A DNA stretch of 55,084 bases from Xylanibacillus composti (lineage in GTDB: Bacteria > Bacillota > Bacilli > Paenibacillales > K13): the NCBI RefSeq assembly GCF_018403685.1, contig NZ_BOVK01000072.1, positions 1-55,084 of the forward strand, written 5' to 3'. The translations under genes were made by a program, and so were the position numbers. The notes under the pieces were generated by a model. It was not told where the DNA came from. It made no database searches and saw only the letters and a list, made by a program, of their open reading frames with translations. Shown here one piece after another: positions 44,519 to 52,714 of this stretch; position 1 is the stretch's first letter; every line of letters starts with the position of its first letter.

Positions 44519-45212
44519 TCAACCGTGTACCTCTATCGCCGCCTGGTCTACCGCCTGTTGGCCCTGGATCTCAATCTGCTCCATTGCTGCTTTCAACGCT
44601 ATTTCTCCTTTTATCAAACGGTTCATCACAGCATCCCCGCTTGCTTGGCGGGAAACCGCGAGGCTAGCTCCAGGATTTCCTTCCACGTCATTTTATCGTT
44701 GGGGTACGGAATACCATAACGGTCAAACAGGTCGATGTTATAATAGATGGCGTGGCTTTGAAAGAACGGAGCTAAACCGTATAATCGACCATCCCCATCC
44801 ATTAGGGAGTTCGTCTCAATCGTTGGTTTGGGCTCTAGCTTGCTTGCCCGATCCGTTATATCATGCAAGCCGCCTTGCGCAGCCCATTGTTTCAACTCCC
44901 ACTCCCCGTTTATATACAGAATATCCGCCTGATTTTCTTCCATCCATGCATCCACTGAAATCTCATCATGGAGCATTGGCTTCATAGATACGATGCCGTA
45001 ATCAAGCTCCGGGTTTCAAGACTTAGCAAGTCCCCATATCTCTCCCGGAAGTTGTCCTCCGAATGATAACCGATTGTTACGGATACATTATCCTCCAGGA
45101 GCCCTTTATCCGTGGCAGCGTTATTGCAGGCTGCGAGTGCTACAGACCTAACATAATGATTAAAAAAAGGGAATATGTTTTTGTGCTTGTCCTGAATCTG
45201 ACTTTCTTCCAT
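44519..45212 (-). pseudogene. Remnant of a sugar-binding lipoprotein gene
   Basis: Pieces of a family 1 solute-binding protein in three frames. The 45212 frame holds a lipobox-like ALAACNNAATDKG and ERYGDLLSL. A shifted frame continues NPELDYGIVSMKPMLHDEIS through APFFQSHAIYYNIDLFDRYG to LELASRFPAKQAGML. After a large internal loss, another frame gives the usual C-terminal helix MNRLIKGEIALKAAMEQIEI and QGQQAVDQAA up to a TGA at 44519. At least two frame changes and more than 200 missing codons make it non-functional. Confidence 0.75.
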
Positions 45213-45322
45213 ACGTTATCCATTCGCAATCTCTCCGCACGCCCTCTTTCCAAGAAATATTCACTGTACATAATCCTTATATATAGACGTTAAAAGAGGT
45301 TTGAATGTTCAATATAAGAAAA

Positions 45323-45352
45323 CCCGAGTACTCGAAATGATCGATACTCGGG
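45323..45352. repeat. Hairpin repeat, copy 1 (left of IS remnant)
   Basis: CCCGAGTA and TACTCGGG form an 8-bp stem around CTCGAAATGATCGA. It is about 85 percent the same as the hairpin at 45769..45801 on the other side of the transposase remnant. Confidence 0.6.
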
Positions 45353-45385
45353 TCCTTCGTAACTATCCGATGGCATTACGTTTGC

Positions 45386-45686
45386 GTCCTCATTGACCTG
45401 TTTAATCGAGAAATCATTGGCCAAAGTGCAGGTCCACATAAGGACGCTGCTTTGATTTCCCGTGCCTTTGCTACGGTAGAAGGCGATCTGAGCCAAATCC
45501 AGTGGTTTCACACGGACCGTGGGAGTGAGTTTAAAAACCAAAAGATGGACGAGCTCCTGCAAACCTTTGAGATCGGTGGAACTATACGACTATGTCAACT
45601 GGTTTAACAAGCATCGACTTCATGGATCATTGGGGTACATGACGCCTGTTCAGTACCGCCAAGCAGCCCTTAAAAAAGCTGTCTGA
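45386..45686 (+). pseudogene. IS3-family transposase remnant
   Basis: The first frame reads VLIDLFNREIIGQSAGPHKD and continues to QWFHTDRGSEFKNQKMDELL, the central part of an IS3-type (orfB) integrase with one of the catalytic Asp residues (HTDRGSEF). After TFEI the central region is missing, and another frame resumes with ELYDYVNWFNKHRLHGSLGY and ends at a TGA at 45684. Upstream parts of the element are absent, and no intact terminal inverted repeats were found. Confidence 0.8.
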
Positions 45687-45768
45687 TTTAATGTTGACAA
45701 TCCAGTTATCTGGATTTTAAGAATTGGTTAAGGGGGCATTGCAGGAAAGGGTTGGGAAAAGAAGAAAA

Positions 45769-45801
45769 CCCCGAGCTCTCGAAATGTCGATTACTCGGGG
45801 T
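45769..45801. repeat. Hairpin repeat, copy 2 (right of IS remnant)
   Basis: AACCCCGAG ... CTCGGGGTT stem with the loop CTCTCGAAATGTCGATTA, closely related to the copy at 45323. It could also act as a terminator on either strand. Confidence 0.6.
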
Positions 45802-45888
45802 TACACACATCAAACTTATGCAGAAACATCCAACTCTCAAATTACAGTTCACAATACGCATCAATAGGCATTTGAAGTGACCTTATAT

Positions 45889-46410
45889 TCATGGTAGAAG
45901 CTTTAAATCCAGTAATTTGTCATATGCTCCTGCTATTTCAGCCTCGGAGAACTTTTCCTTTTTAATACTTTTGACCTCACTTATTACTTTATCTTTCACT
46001 GCACCGCCATAGAATTTATTCATGGAATTGGCTACAAAATGAGTGGTTGACCATAACTCAAGGGTCCTGGATTCATTCGGCAATGCATCAAGGACAAAGT
46101 CGATTATTTCATCGTACTCCGAAATGAATTCTTCTCCGTTTTCAATGATACTTTTCGATTTACTCCCTGGTTGAATAACAAAACCCGAGCCTGATTCCTT
46201 GCTGAGAATTTGCAACGCCCCTTCAATCTCCAAATTATCTGTCTGGTAATCCAAATCAGCAGAATAGGGACCAAAATGGTGAATGCGAAAACTTAGAGGT
46301 GTAGGTACACCTTTCGCATCCAAAAAGTACATATATTTTTGGAATGCTTTTTTTCCAGGAAGCGGTCCTTTCTTAACCACTAAATATGCCACAAGTGTTT
46401 GTAAACTCAT
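45889..46410 (-). CDS. YwgA/Panacea-like partner protein
   Basis: A 173-residue soluble protein. The N-terminal segment KGPLPGKKAFQKYMYFLDAK, then FRIHHFGPYSADLDYQ, resembles YwgA of B. subtilis and, more distantly, the SocA/Panacea antitoxin fold (kLQKllYf...GPYS). The start lies one base after the stop of the HD phosphohydrolase gene, so the pair is coupled. In B. subtilis ywfO (HD) and ywgA are also neighbours. A regulatory or antitoxin-like role toward the HD enzyme is possible but is inference. Confidence 0.65.
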   Translation of the reverse strand: MSLQTLVAYLVVKKGPLPGKKAFQKYMYFLDAKGVPTPLSFRIHHFGPYSADLDYQTDNLEIEGALQILSKESGSGFVIQPGSKSKSIIENGEEFISEYDEIIDFVLDALPNESRTLELWSTTHFVANSMNKFYGGAVKDKVISEVKSIKKEKFSEAEIAGAYDKLLDLKLLP

Positions 46411-46411
46411 G

Positions 46412-47680
46412 TTACTGCCTCCTTAATATCATTGACTTTATTTGGACGAACTCCCGAACTTCTTTAGCCACATCAGCATCTGCGTAAATTCTACAAACAT
46501 ATATCGGTTCTTCTAATTTAGCAATTACAGGTGCTCGTTCTTTCAAGGAGTAAGTCATTCTCGGATCCTCCTTACTGATAATACTAATAGTCGGAGATCC
46601 ATCAGAAAGGGTGAATTTCAAAGGAGGCTTCTGATACCTATCTATTATAACTTGATAAGGTTTGTACCTTGCTTCAAGTTCATCCTTGATCTGTAATTCT
46701 ACTTCTCTCTGGAGTTTCCTCTCATCCAGAGTCGGGGCCGGTTCTGACTCCCAGATGCACTTAATGTGTTTCCTATTCAGAAATCGATCAGCCCATGGAC
46801 TATCCGATGATTTCGCTTTTTCGATGACTGTATAGTCATCCCATTTAATAAATTCACTTACATCACTGGGCAACCTTCCTGTCGATGTCTCTTTGGCTAG
46901 CATGTCCCTAAGGAGCTGAATCATTATATTATCATATATTCTGCGAGTGCGATGCAAGTAAACTTGAGTAAACATGAAGTATCGCGCCAGAATGAGACCT
47001 TCAACTGCCTCAACCCCATCATATTCAATCCCGAGCTTCCACTCCCCGTCCTTAAAACACAAGGAAATAACGTTTAGAATCCGCTCTAAATCGAAGTTCC
47101 CGTATTTAACGCCAGTATAAAGAGAGTCGCGTAACAGGTAATCCATTTTATCAGAGTCTAATTCTGAAGCAAATATATCGGCTAATAATCGTTCATTATG
47201 ATGGAAAGCATTCCCTGTAATTAGGGCTGCGATTGCTTGTGCATTGAATCCATGTTCCGCCCCTATCTTATCAATAATGGGGGTTATCTCTGATTCTGTA
47301 ATGATTTTCCCAGCCATTCCTTCATGGCTTTTTACAGACTCATCGAACAAATCATCTGCTACATGAGAAAAAGGTGCATGTGCAACGTCGTGGAGCAATG
47401 CTGCTAATCTCAACATTTGGCGATACTTATTGATTTCGTCTTGCGACCAACCCAACACTTCCCCTCTTTTATTTTGTATCTTGTCAAATACAAGGTTCGA
47501 TACATGCATGACCCCCAGGGAGTGTGGGAACCGTGTATGCTCAGCTGATGGATACAGAAGGAATGTAGTCGCAAGCTGACGTATTCTTCTCAGCCTTTGA
47601 AATGGGGCTGTATCGATGATTCGCTGTTCATCCTTCGATAAAGTTATAAAACCATGTATGGGATCCCTTACGTCAGGCAT
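46412..47680 (-). CDS. HD-domain phosphohydrolase, SAMHD1/YwfO-like
   Basis: A 422-residue enzyme with the dNTPase-type HD signature: VRDPIHGFITLSKDEQRIID, then FQRLRRIRQLATTF, EHTRFPHSLGVMHV (His53), LLHDVAHAPFSH (His97-Asp98) and a distal Asp in ELDSDKMDYLLRD. This subgroup includes SAMHD1, bacterial dGTPases and B. subtilis YwfO, which hydrolyse (d)NTPs. The ATG at 47680 follows GGGAGGGG and is preferred to 47713. The promoter is at 47699..47727. Co-expressed with the YwgA-like gene. Confidence 0.88.
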   Translation of the reverse strand: MPDVRDPIHGFITLSKDEQRIIDTAPFQRLRRIRQLATTFLLYPSAEHTRFPHSLGVMHVSNLVFDKIQNKRGEVLGWSQDEINKYRQMLRLAALLHDVAHAPFSHVADDLFDESVKSHEGMAGKIITESEITPIIDKIGAEHGFNAQAIAALITGNAFHHNERLLADIFASELDSDKMDYLLRDSLYTGVKYGNFDLERILNVISLCFKDGEWKLGIEYDGVEAVEGLILARYFMFTQVYLHRTRRIYDNIMIQLLRDMLAKETSTGRLPSDVSEFIKWDDYTVIEKAKSSDSPWADRFLNRKHIKCIWESEPAPTLDERKLQREVELQIKDELEARYKPYQVIIDRYQKPPLKFTLSDGSPTISIISKEDPRMTYSLKERAPVIAKLEEPIYVCRIYADADVAKEVREFVQIKSMILRRQ

Positions 47681-47698
47681 TTTTCCCCTCCCAATTAT

Positions 47699-47727
47699 AT
47701 TATATAAGAACATATGTTCCTTTTCAA
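47699..47727 (-). promoter_or_regulatory. Promoter of the HD/YwgA pair with palindromic spacer
   Basis: On the minus strand TTGAAA (47722-47727), 17 bases, TATAAT (47699-47704). The spacer contains the perfect 12-bp palindrome GAACATATGTTC (47708-47719). Transcription would start almost at the ribosome-binding site, so the leader is very short. Confidence 0.55.
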
Positions 47728-47845
47728 ATTTTTCTACTTTTCAGTTAATATTCAACACTACAATTCAAATACCTTTCTAAAGGGCGAAATTTGTAGGATA
47801 TTGTAACTAAAGCTCTTCCACAATACTCATCCTATGCTAAAAGTT

Positions 47846-48526
47846 TCATTTCACATACGGCCTCTTCTTGCTGTACTTGCGTATCTCCATTCTTGTGGAT
47901 AAATAAATCAAAACGGTCAAGTTTACGAATACAGTTAATAATGTAATTAATAAAACTCGCGTGCTATCATAAGATATCCACAGAAAATAAGTCACAAAAA
48001 AACAGAAGAAAGCAAGAAAATTCCCAACAATAAGATACAGATTTTCTTTATCGCGATATTTAACCCTCGACGGCTGCTCTGCCGGAACAAAGGTGAAGCC
48101 CCAATTCCGTAAACGAACATAATAAGCCACGCCCAATGCACTCATAGCACTTAACAGGGCAAGTACATGCATCATTACCGACATATGTTCAAGAGACGGT
48201 ACGAATAGTAACATCACCCCGCCGATGAAAAACTGGATAACCGCATAGCTCAAATACCCAACGACAGTAATAACCGCTGCATGAAGCAAATTGAACCGGA
48301 ACAGCAGCCACGAAAACAACACCCAAAGCAGCATTTGTGTGATCGCCGTATACATCGTCAACCCAGACTCCCGCATTACCAAGGAAACACCGGATAACGA
48401 AACACAAACGAACAACATCTCTGCTTTGTACCATTTGTAGTTAATTTTGAAAGCACTGAACATGAGGGCAAAGATGCCCAAATACTCCATACAAGATACC
48501 ACTATAAAAATTATATATTTCAGCAT
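47846..48526 (-). CDS. Seven-TM agr-associated family protein (paralog 3)
   Basis: A 226-residue polytopic membrane protein: helices at about 3-25, 34-50, 60-77, 82-108, 117-139, 163-183 and 190-208. It has the family loop RLRNWGFTFVPAEQPSRV after helix five and a basic tail (RKYSKKRPYVK). Motifs INYKWY, SWLLFRFNLLHAA and the NWGF loop are shared with paralogs 1-8. Closest to the decayed paralog 2. GAGGAG lies 11 bases upstream of the ATG, 53 bp after paralog 4. Last gene of the tandem run. Function unknown; no catalytic motif seen. Confidence 0.75.
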   Translation of the reverse strand: MLKYIIFIVVSCMEYLGIFALMFSAFKINYKWYKAEMLFVCVSLSGVSLVMRESGLTMYTAITQMLLWVLFSWLLFRFNLLHAAVITVVGYLSYAVIQFFIGGVMLLFVPSLEHMSVMMHVLALLSAMSALGVAYYVRLRNWGFTFVPAEQPSRVKYRDKENLYLIVGNFLAFFCFFVTYFLWISYDSTRVLLITLLTVFVNLTVLIYLSTRMEIRKYSKKRPYVK

Positions 48527-48579
48527 GACATTCGCTTCTCCTCACGTGCCTTTCGTTATTTGCTATGAAGACGCCCGTC

Positions 48580-49263
48580 TTATTGAAAACCATTCCTTCT
48601 CTCATACCCTTGTTTTTCACTACGGTAAGAGAAATACACAAGCAGTCCGCAAGCCGCGAATAATTGCAACAGAACGAGCCAAATCGAAGCAGGAGAATAC
48701 CATACCAAAGCAAGGGCATAAACGGCAAAAAAACCAAGAACTGCGAAAACAATTACGCTGATCCAAAAGAAGAGGTTAGTTCCATCAGACCGTTCTTTCA
48801 CTCCCTCATGTGCAAACGAAAATCCCCAACGTCGCTTATGTATCCAACTTGCAAGTAGAATATTGGAGGAGCCCGCTAGGACAGCCCCTGTATACATCAC
48901 AGTGGAAAATGGTTCAATCTTATAACCACCAAGCAGGAATAAGTAGCCCCATACAAAATCTACTGCTGCTGAGAGAATATATCCCGTTACTGTTATAATT
49001 GCGGCATGTAGCAATTGAAAACGAAATAGCAGCCACATGATCACGATTAACGTAATGACCTGAACAGTAGGCGCGTATAATGTCAAAGAAGCCATTCGCA
49101 TGGTAAAGGAAATATACGATAAGAATATACAGATGAACACCATCTGCGGAATGTACCAGCGATATTCTATCTTAAAGATGCTGAACATCAGCATCAAAGT
49201 ACCCACATAGCCAAATGACGAGGCCATGGTGAATATCGCAAATTCCCCTATAAGCAACTCCAT
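48580..49263 (-). CDS. Seven-TM agr-associated family protein (paralog 4)
   Basis: A 227-residue member of the same family, with IEYRWYIPQMVFICIFLSY, MWLLFRFQLLHAA and KRRWGFSFAHEG; the tail is charged (SEKQGYERRNGFQ). It is closest to paralog 1 in the first 100 residues, so it may have come from the agr operon copy. The loop after RWGF differs (VKERSDGTN). The start is uncertain by a few codons (ATG right after GGGGG, or the TTG two codons later). Confidence 0.72.
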   Translation of the reverse strand: MELLIGEFAIFTMASSFGYVGTLMLMFSIFKIEYRWYIPQMVFICIFLSYISFTMRMASLTLYAPTVQVITLIVIMWLLFRFQLLHAAIITVTGYILSAAVDFVWGYLFLLGGYKIEPFSTVMYTGAVLAGSSNILLASWIHKRRWGFSFAHEGVKERSDGTNLFFWISVIVFAVLGFFAVYALALVWYSPASIWLVLLQLFAACGLLVYFSYRSEKQGYERRNGFQ

Positions 49264-49337
49264 CCCCCGCTCTGATCGTAATCAACCTCTTATTGCGATT
49301 CGCTTAATCTGATCTCTATTACCAGACAGCAAATTCT

Positions 49338-50033
49338 CTATTTGCCGATCCAAAACTTTCTTCGCTTACTCTCATATTCCTGACGTTCCCGCTCCCCGGA
49401 TAGGTAGAGCAGCAATACCGTGCTCACCAATGCGACGATGACAGTAAAGAGTACGCTGGTCGGATTATTTATGTACAATACGAAGAAATAGCCTGCGAAG
49501 AGACCGATGATCCCCAAGCCAATCGCACTAACCAGCAGTAAGCTGTTCCTCTCCCGAAGATTGACCTTCACCCGTTCTTCTTCCCGAATAAAGGAAAAAC
49601 CCCAGTTCTTCTTAGAGATAATGGCGGAAACTGCAAGGCCCAACAATCCGGATAAGACCCCTACCACGTGCATCTGCACGGAGAACTGCACCACCTCATA
49701 ACCGGCTAACATAAAGAAAAAGGCAACTCCCGGATCCAACACCCCGAAGCAAATTATCCCCGTCACTCCCATAATGAATGCATGAAAGAAATGAAACCGA
49801 AATAGCAACCAGAGCAATACGACCAGAAAGGCCATTTGGATAAACGGAGAATACAATTCAAGCGAAGCCGCTCGGGTTGTAAATGAAAGATAAGAAAGAG
49901 AGAGGCAGACAAACACTATATGTGGAACATATTGTCGATATGAAAATGCGGAACAAACTAAAATGATAAACAACGTACCTATATATGAGACAGAAGAGGT
50001 CAGCGTAAAAAGAAGCAATCTGCCCAAAAGCAT
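49338..50033 (-). CDS. Seven-TM agr-associated family protein (paralog 5)
   Basis: A 231-residue member starting MLLGRLLLFTLTSSVSYIG, with YVPHIVFVCLSLSYLSF, LWLLFRFHFFHAF, SKKNWGFSFIREEE and a long basic tail (ERQEYESKRRKFWIGK). Nearly collinear with the frameshifted paralog 8 at the other end of the array. TGGAGGG precedes the ATG at 50033; the upstream in-frame codons to 50063 are probably not translated. Confidence 0.75.
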   Translation of the reverse strand: MLLGRLLLFTLTSSVSYIGTLFIILVCSAFSYRQYVPHIVFVCLSLSYLSFTTRAASLELYSPFIQMAFLVVLLWLLFRFHFFHAFIMGVTGIICFGVLDPGVAFFFMLAGYEVVQFSVQMHVVGVLSGLLGLAVSAIISKKNWGFSFIREEERVKVNLRERNSLLLVSAIGLGIIGLFAGYFFVLYINNPTSVLFTVIVALVSTVLLLYLSGERERQEYESKRRKFWIGK

Positions 50034-50073
50034 CAATTTCCCTCCATTTGTGAAATCAGGCATCTATTTAAAC

Positions 50074-50763
50074 TCAATTCCTGCTTTCAGTTGACTTTCC
50101 CCGTGTATACTTGTCCACTTCCTTCACAAAGGACAAATATACAAGCGCGCCCAATGTGGGAAGCATCAACAAAACCACTGCTAAGAAACTTTCTAGTGTG
50201 CCATAGATAATCGTTAATGCATAAAGGATTAGAATATTCGTTATCGCAACGGCCAAAACTAATAGAATTTTCTTGTTATTGCTTTCCCCATAATCGATTT
50301 CATGATTATCGCCGCCCTCTGCCACAAAGGAAAATCCCCAGTTTCTTTTGCGTAACAAGTAAGCAATATACGCCATTACAGATGCTGACAATAGTGCTAC
50401 TATATCCATCGTCATGCTCATAATCTCAGGCATTTCTACGTATATCAGCGTAATGACTAAAATAAAACCTTGAATCAGTCCAAACGCCAATGTCGTGCTT
50501 ACTGTTACAATCGCTGCGTGAAAAAACCGTAGTGAAAACAATAACCACATACTAAGCAACAACAAAATGGCAGAGGCCAATGGAACGATGACTGTCCAGC
50601 CATAACCACGCAAAACAAAAGAAAGTTGTACCAGCATTATGCAAATCAATATGACCTTGGGAAACTGTCCACGGTAGTTCAATTTGAACAAGCTCATCAT
50701 AAGAAGCATTACTGCCATATTCTCTATGAACGATATGATTGTAAACTTCAAATAGTATGACAT
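50074..50763 (-). CDS. Seven-TM agr-associated family protein (paralog 6)
   Basis: A 229-residue member of the divergent subgroup shared with paralog 7: NYRGQFPK instead of YRWYIPQ after helix one, MWLLFSLRFFHAA, RKRNWGFSFVAEGGDN and the tail VKEVDKYTRGKSTESRN. It ends 10 bp before the annotated frame of paralog 5 opens. The ribosome-binding site is weak. Confidence 0.72.
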   Translation of the reverse strand: MSYYLKFTIISFIENMAVMLLMMSLFKLNYRGQFPKVILICIMLVQLSFVLRGYGWTVIVPLASAILLLLSMWLLFSLRFFHAAIVTVSTTLAFGLIQGFILVITLIYVEMPEIMSMTMDIVALLSASVMAYIAYLLRKRNWGFSFVAEGGDNHEIDYGESNNKKILLVLAVAITNILILYALTIIYGTLESFLAVVLLMLPTLGALVYLSFVKEVDKYTRGKSTESRN

Positions 50764-50797
50764 TTCACGCTAACCCCCGGTGCATGTTGTTCCGACT

Positions 50798-51505
50798 TTA
50801 CTCACCCGACCGAAGCTCATGCTTCGGCACAATCACAGGAAGCTTCCCTGCATATTTCTGCACTTCCTTAACCCAGAGCAAGTAGAGCAGCATACCAATA
50901 GTCGGGAGCAGCAGCAGCACTGCCGCCAAGAAGCTCTCGATATTCTCGTACAGGATGGTGAAGGCATATGCAATTACGAAGCCGGTCATCGCCATGACAA
51001 GGACGAGCAGGAAACGCATATTATTATGGTCCCTGCCTGGTGCCGCTAAATCACCACCCTCAGGCACGAAGGTGAAGCCCCAATTCCGTATTCGCACATA
51101 ATAAGATGCCCATAGCGCCAGGGAGGCAGAACTGAGTGAGATCAGATCCATTATCGGTCCTGAAAGCACGCCCCTCTCTATTAATAACATGTGAGTGAGG
51201 ATCAGAGAGCCTTGGATCAGAGCGAACGCCAGATACGTACACACCGTTACAATCAAGGCATGGGCCAACCGCAACCGGAAGAGCAGCCACATGCACAGCG
51301 TCCATACGATAACCGCCGCAACCGGAATAACCTCTAACCAACCAAGTACACATAGCGCATAAGAGATTTGGCTCATCAGCACGCAAATGCTGGAAATCTT
51401 CATATATTGCCCTCGGTGGTTGAATTTGAACACGCTGAACATCAGGATCATGGCCGCCGCATATTCCAGGCCAACCATCAATGTGAAATACAGATAAAAG
51501 ACCAC
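50798..51505 (-). CDS. Seven-TM agr-associated family protein (paralog 7)
   Basis: A 235-residue member paired in sequence with paralog 6: NHRGQYMK, MWLLFRLRLAHAL, RIRNWGFTFVPEGGDLAA and WVKEVQKYAGKLPV. Starts with GTG after GGAGGTGAAGAGGGACA. Together with paralog 6 it forms a subgroup that probably arose by local duplication. Confidence 0.72.
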   Translation of the reverse strand: MVFYLYFTLMVGLEYAAAMILMFSVFKFNHRGQYMKISSICVLMSQISYALCVLGWLEVIPVAAVIVWTLCMWLLFRLRLAHALIVTVCTYLAFALIQGSLILTHMLLIERGVLSGPIMDLISLSSASLALWASYYVRIRNWGFTFVPEGGDLAAPGRDHNNMRFLLVLVMAMTGFVIAYAFTILYENIESFLAAVLLLLPTIGMLLYLLWVKEVQKYAGKLPVIVPKHELRSGE

Positions 51506-51531
51506 TGTCCCTCTTCACCTCCTGCTTCCCG

Positions 51532-52219
51532 TTATTTGCCCATCCAACTCCGTTTCCTCTCGAACTCTTGCCATTCTCGCTTCCCGGACAAGTAGATCAA
51601 CATCCCGGTACCAAGGATTAAGACGAGGACTGTGGCTAAAAGGCTCATGGGCGTGCTTAAATAAAGCATGCAGAAATAGCCCACAAAAAAGCCAATAACC
51701 GCAACAATACTTACACACAGGAGTAATACAGTGCTCTTTTCCCGCAAATTGATTTTTACCTGCTCGTCCTCCCGAACGAAGGAGAAGCCCCAATTCTGCT
51801 TGGTGATTATGGTCGCCGCTCCAATGCCTAGCAAGCCAGCCAGCACCCCAATCAAGTGCAACAGAAAATTGCTCGACTCCATATCCAGCTAATGCAAATA
51901 GAAGGCCAACCGCAACATCTATAGCACCAAAGCAAATTGACCCCGTCACCCCCATAATCAACGCATGAAACGGATGGAAGCGAAACAGCAGCCACAACAG
52001 CACAATCAAAAAGCCTATTTGAATAAAAGGTGAATACAACGCCAACGAGGCCTCGCGAGTGGTGAATGAGATATAGGAGAGCGAGACACAGACAAACAGC
52101 ATCTGCGGAATATACCACCGGTATTGAATTCTGAATAGACTGAAAATAATAAGCAGTATGGCGATGTAAGATACGGAAGAAGTCAAGGTGAAGAGTACAA
52201 GCCTTCCGAGAAGAAGCAT
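51532..52219 (-). pseudogene. Frameshifted seven-TM paralog 8
   Basis: The first frame (from the ATG at 52219) reads LLGRLVLFTLTSSVSYIA, YRWYIPQMLFVCVSLSYIS, LWLLFRFHPFHALIM and AGYGVEQFSV. It then leaves the family alignment near 51859. A different frame carries LHLIGVLAGLLGIG, TKQNWGFSFVREDE and KREWQEFERKRSWMGK to the stop at 51532. Compared with paralog 5 (QFSVQMHVVGVL), five bases are missing at the junction. First gene of the array. Confidence 0.8.
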
Positions 52220-52714
52220 AGCACAAACCCCTTTTTAGATTTAGATCATAAATAGTTACTGCTTATCTGCTTGTTATCTGCTAGAAAAGCACGGGGCAGA
52301 ACAAGAGTGGAGGTCAGCAGAAAAGATAACCGGACCGGATCGGGCCAGCCAGTTGAATCTGCAACGGTCACCTATGACCGTTAGAGCGAAAAAAACGTTT
52401 TTTCGATTTTCTAACGGCCGCTGATGTCCATTAGAGGCCAAAAAGTATGGTTTTGACCTGTCCATTCAGCACTAGCGGTCATCAGTGTCCGTTACAATGT
52501 CAAAAAACCGTCCATACCCCCTGCAACAGTCATCCATGTCCGTTATAGTTGCACTTCCAAACGGCTAAGTCAGCAGCAGTGTTATCATCGGCAAGGTTGA
52601 TCGGCAGTGGACGTGTGTCAAGTCAGGCAGGTAGGGGAGCTAAGGAGTCATCATAAATATTATTATCTTAGCACCATTTCTTGCACTTGAACATGCAAAA
52701 ACAAGACTGTATGG
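52220..52714. other. Intergenic region upstream of the paralog array
   Basis: About 495 bases with no supported gene. The first 150 bases should contain the promoter of the array. 52363-52547 holds the four-unit degenerate palindromic repeat listed separately. The remainder (52550-52714) is AT-rich. Confidence 0.45.
52363..52547. repeat. Four degenerate palindromic repeat units
   Basis: Units at about 52363, 52411, 52472 and 52522 follow the pattern (A/T)ACGGTCAYCNATGTCCGTTA: for example AACGGTCACCTATGACCGTT and AGCGGTCATCAGTGTCCGTT. Spacing is 48, 61 and 50 bases. Each is an imperfect inverted repeat. Confidence 0.65.

Noticed and set aside
45290-45562. 90-codon minus-strand frame over the IS3 remnant
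   Set aside because: The plus strand clearly encodes transposase segments; the minus frame is a shadow.
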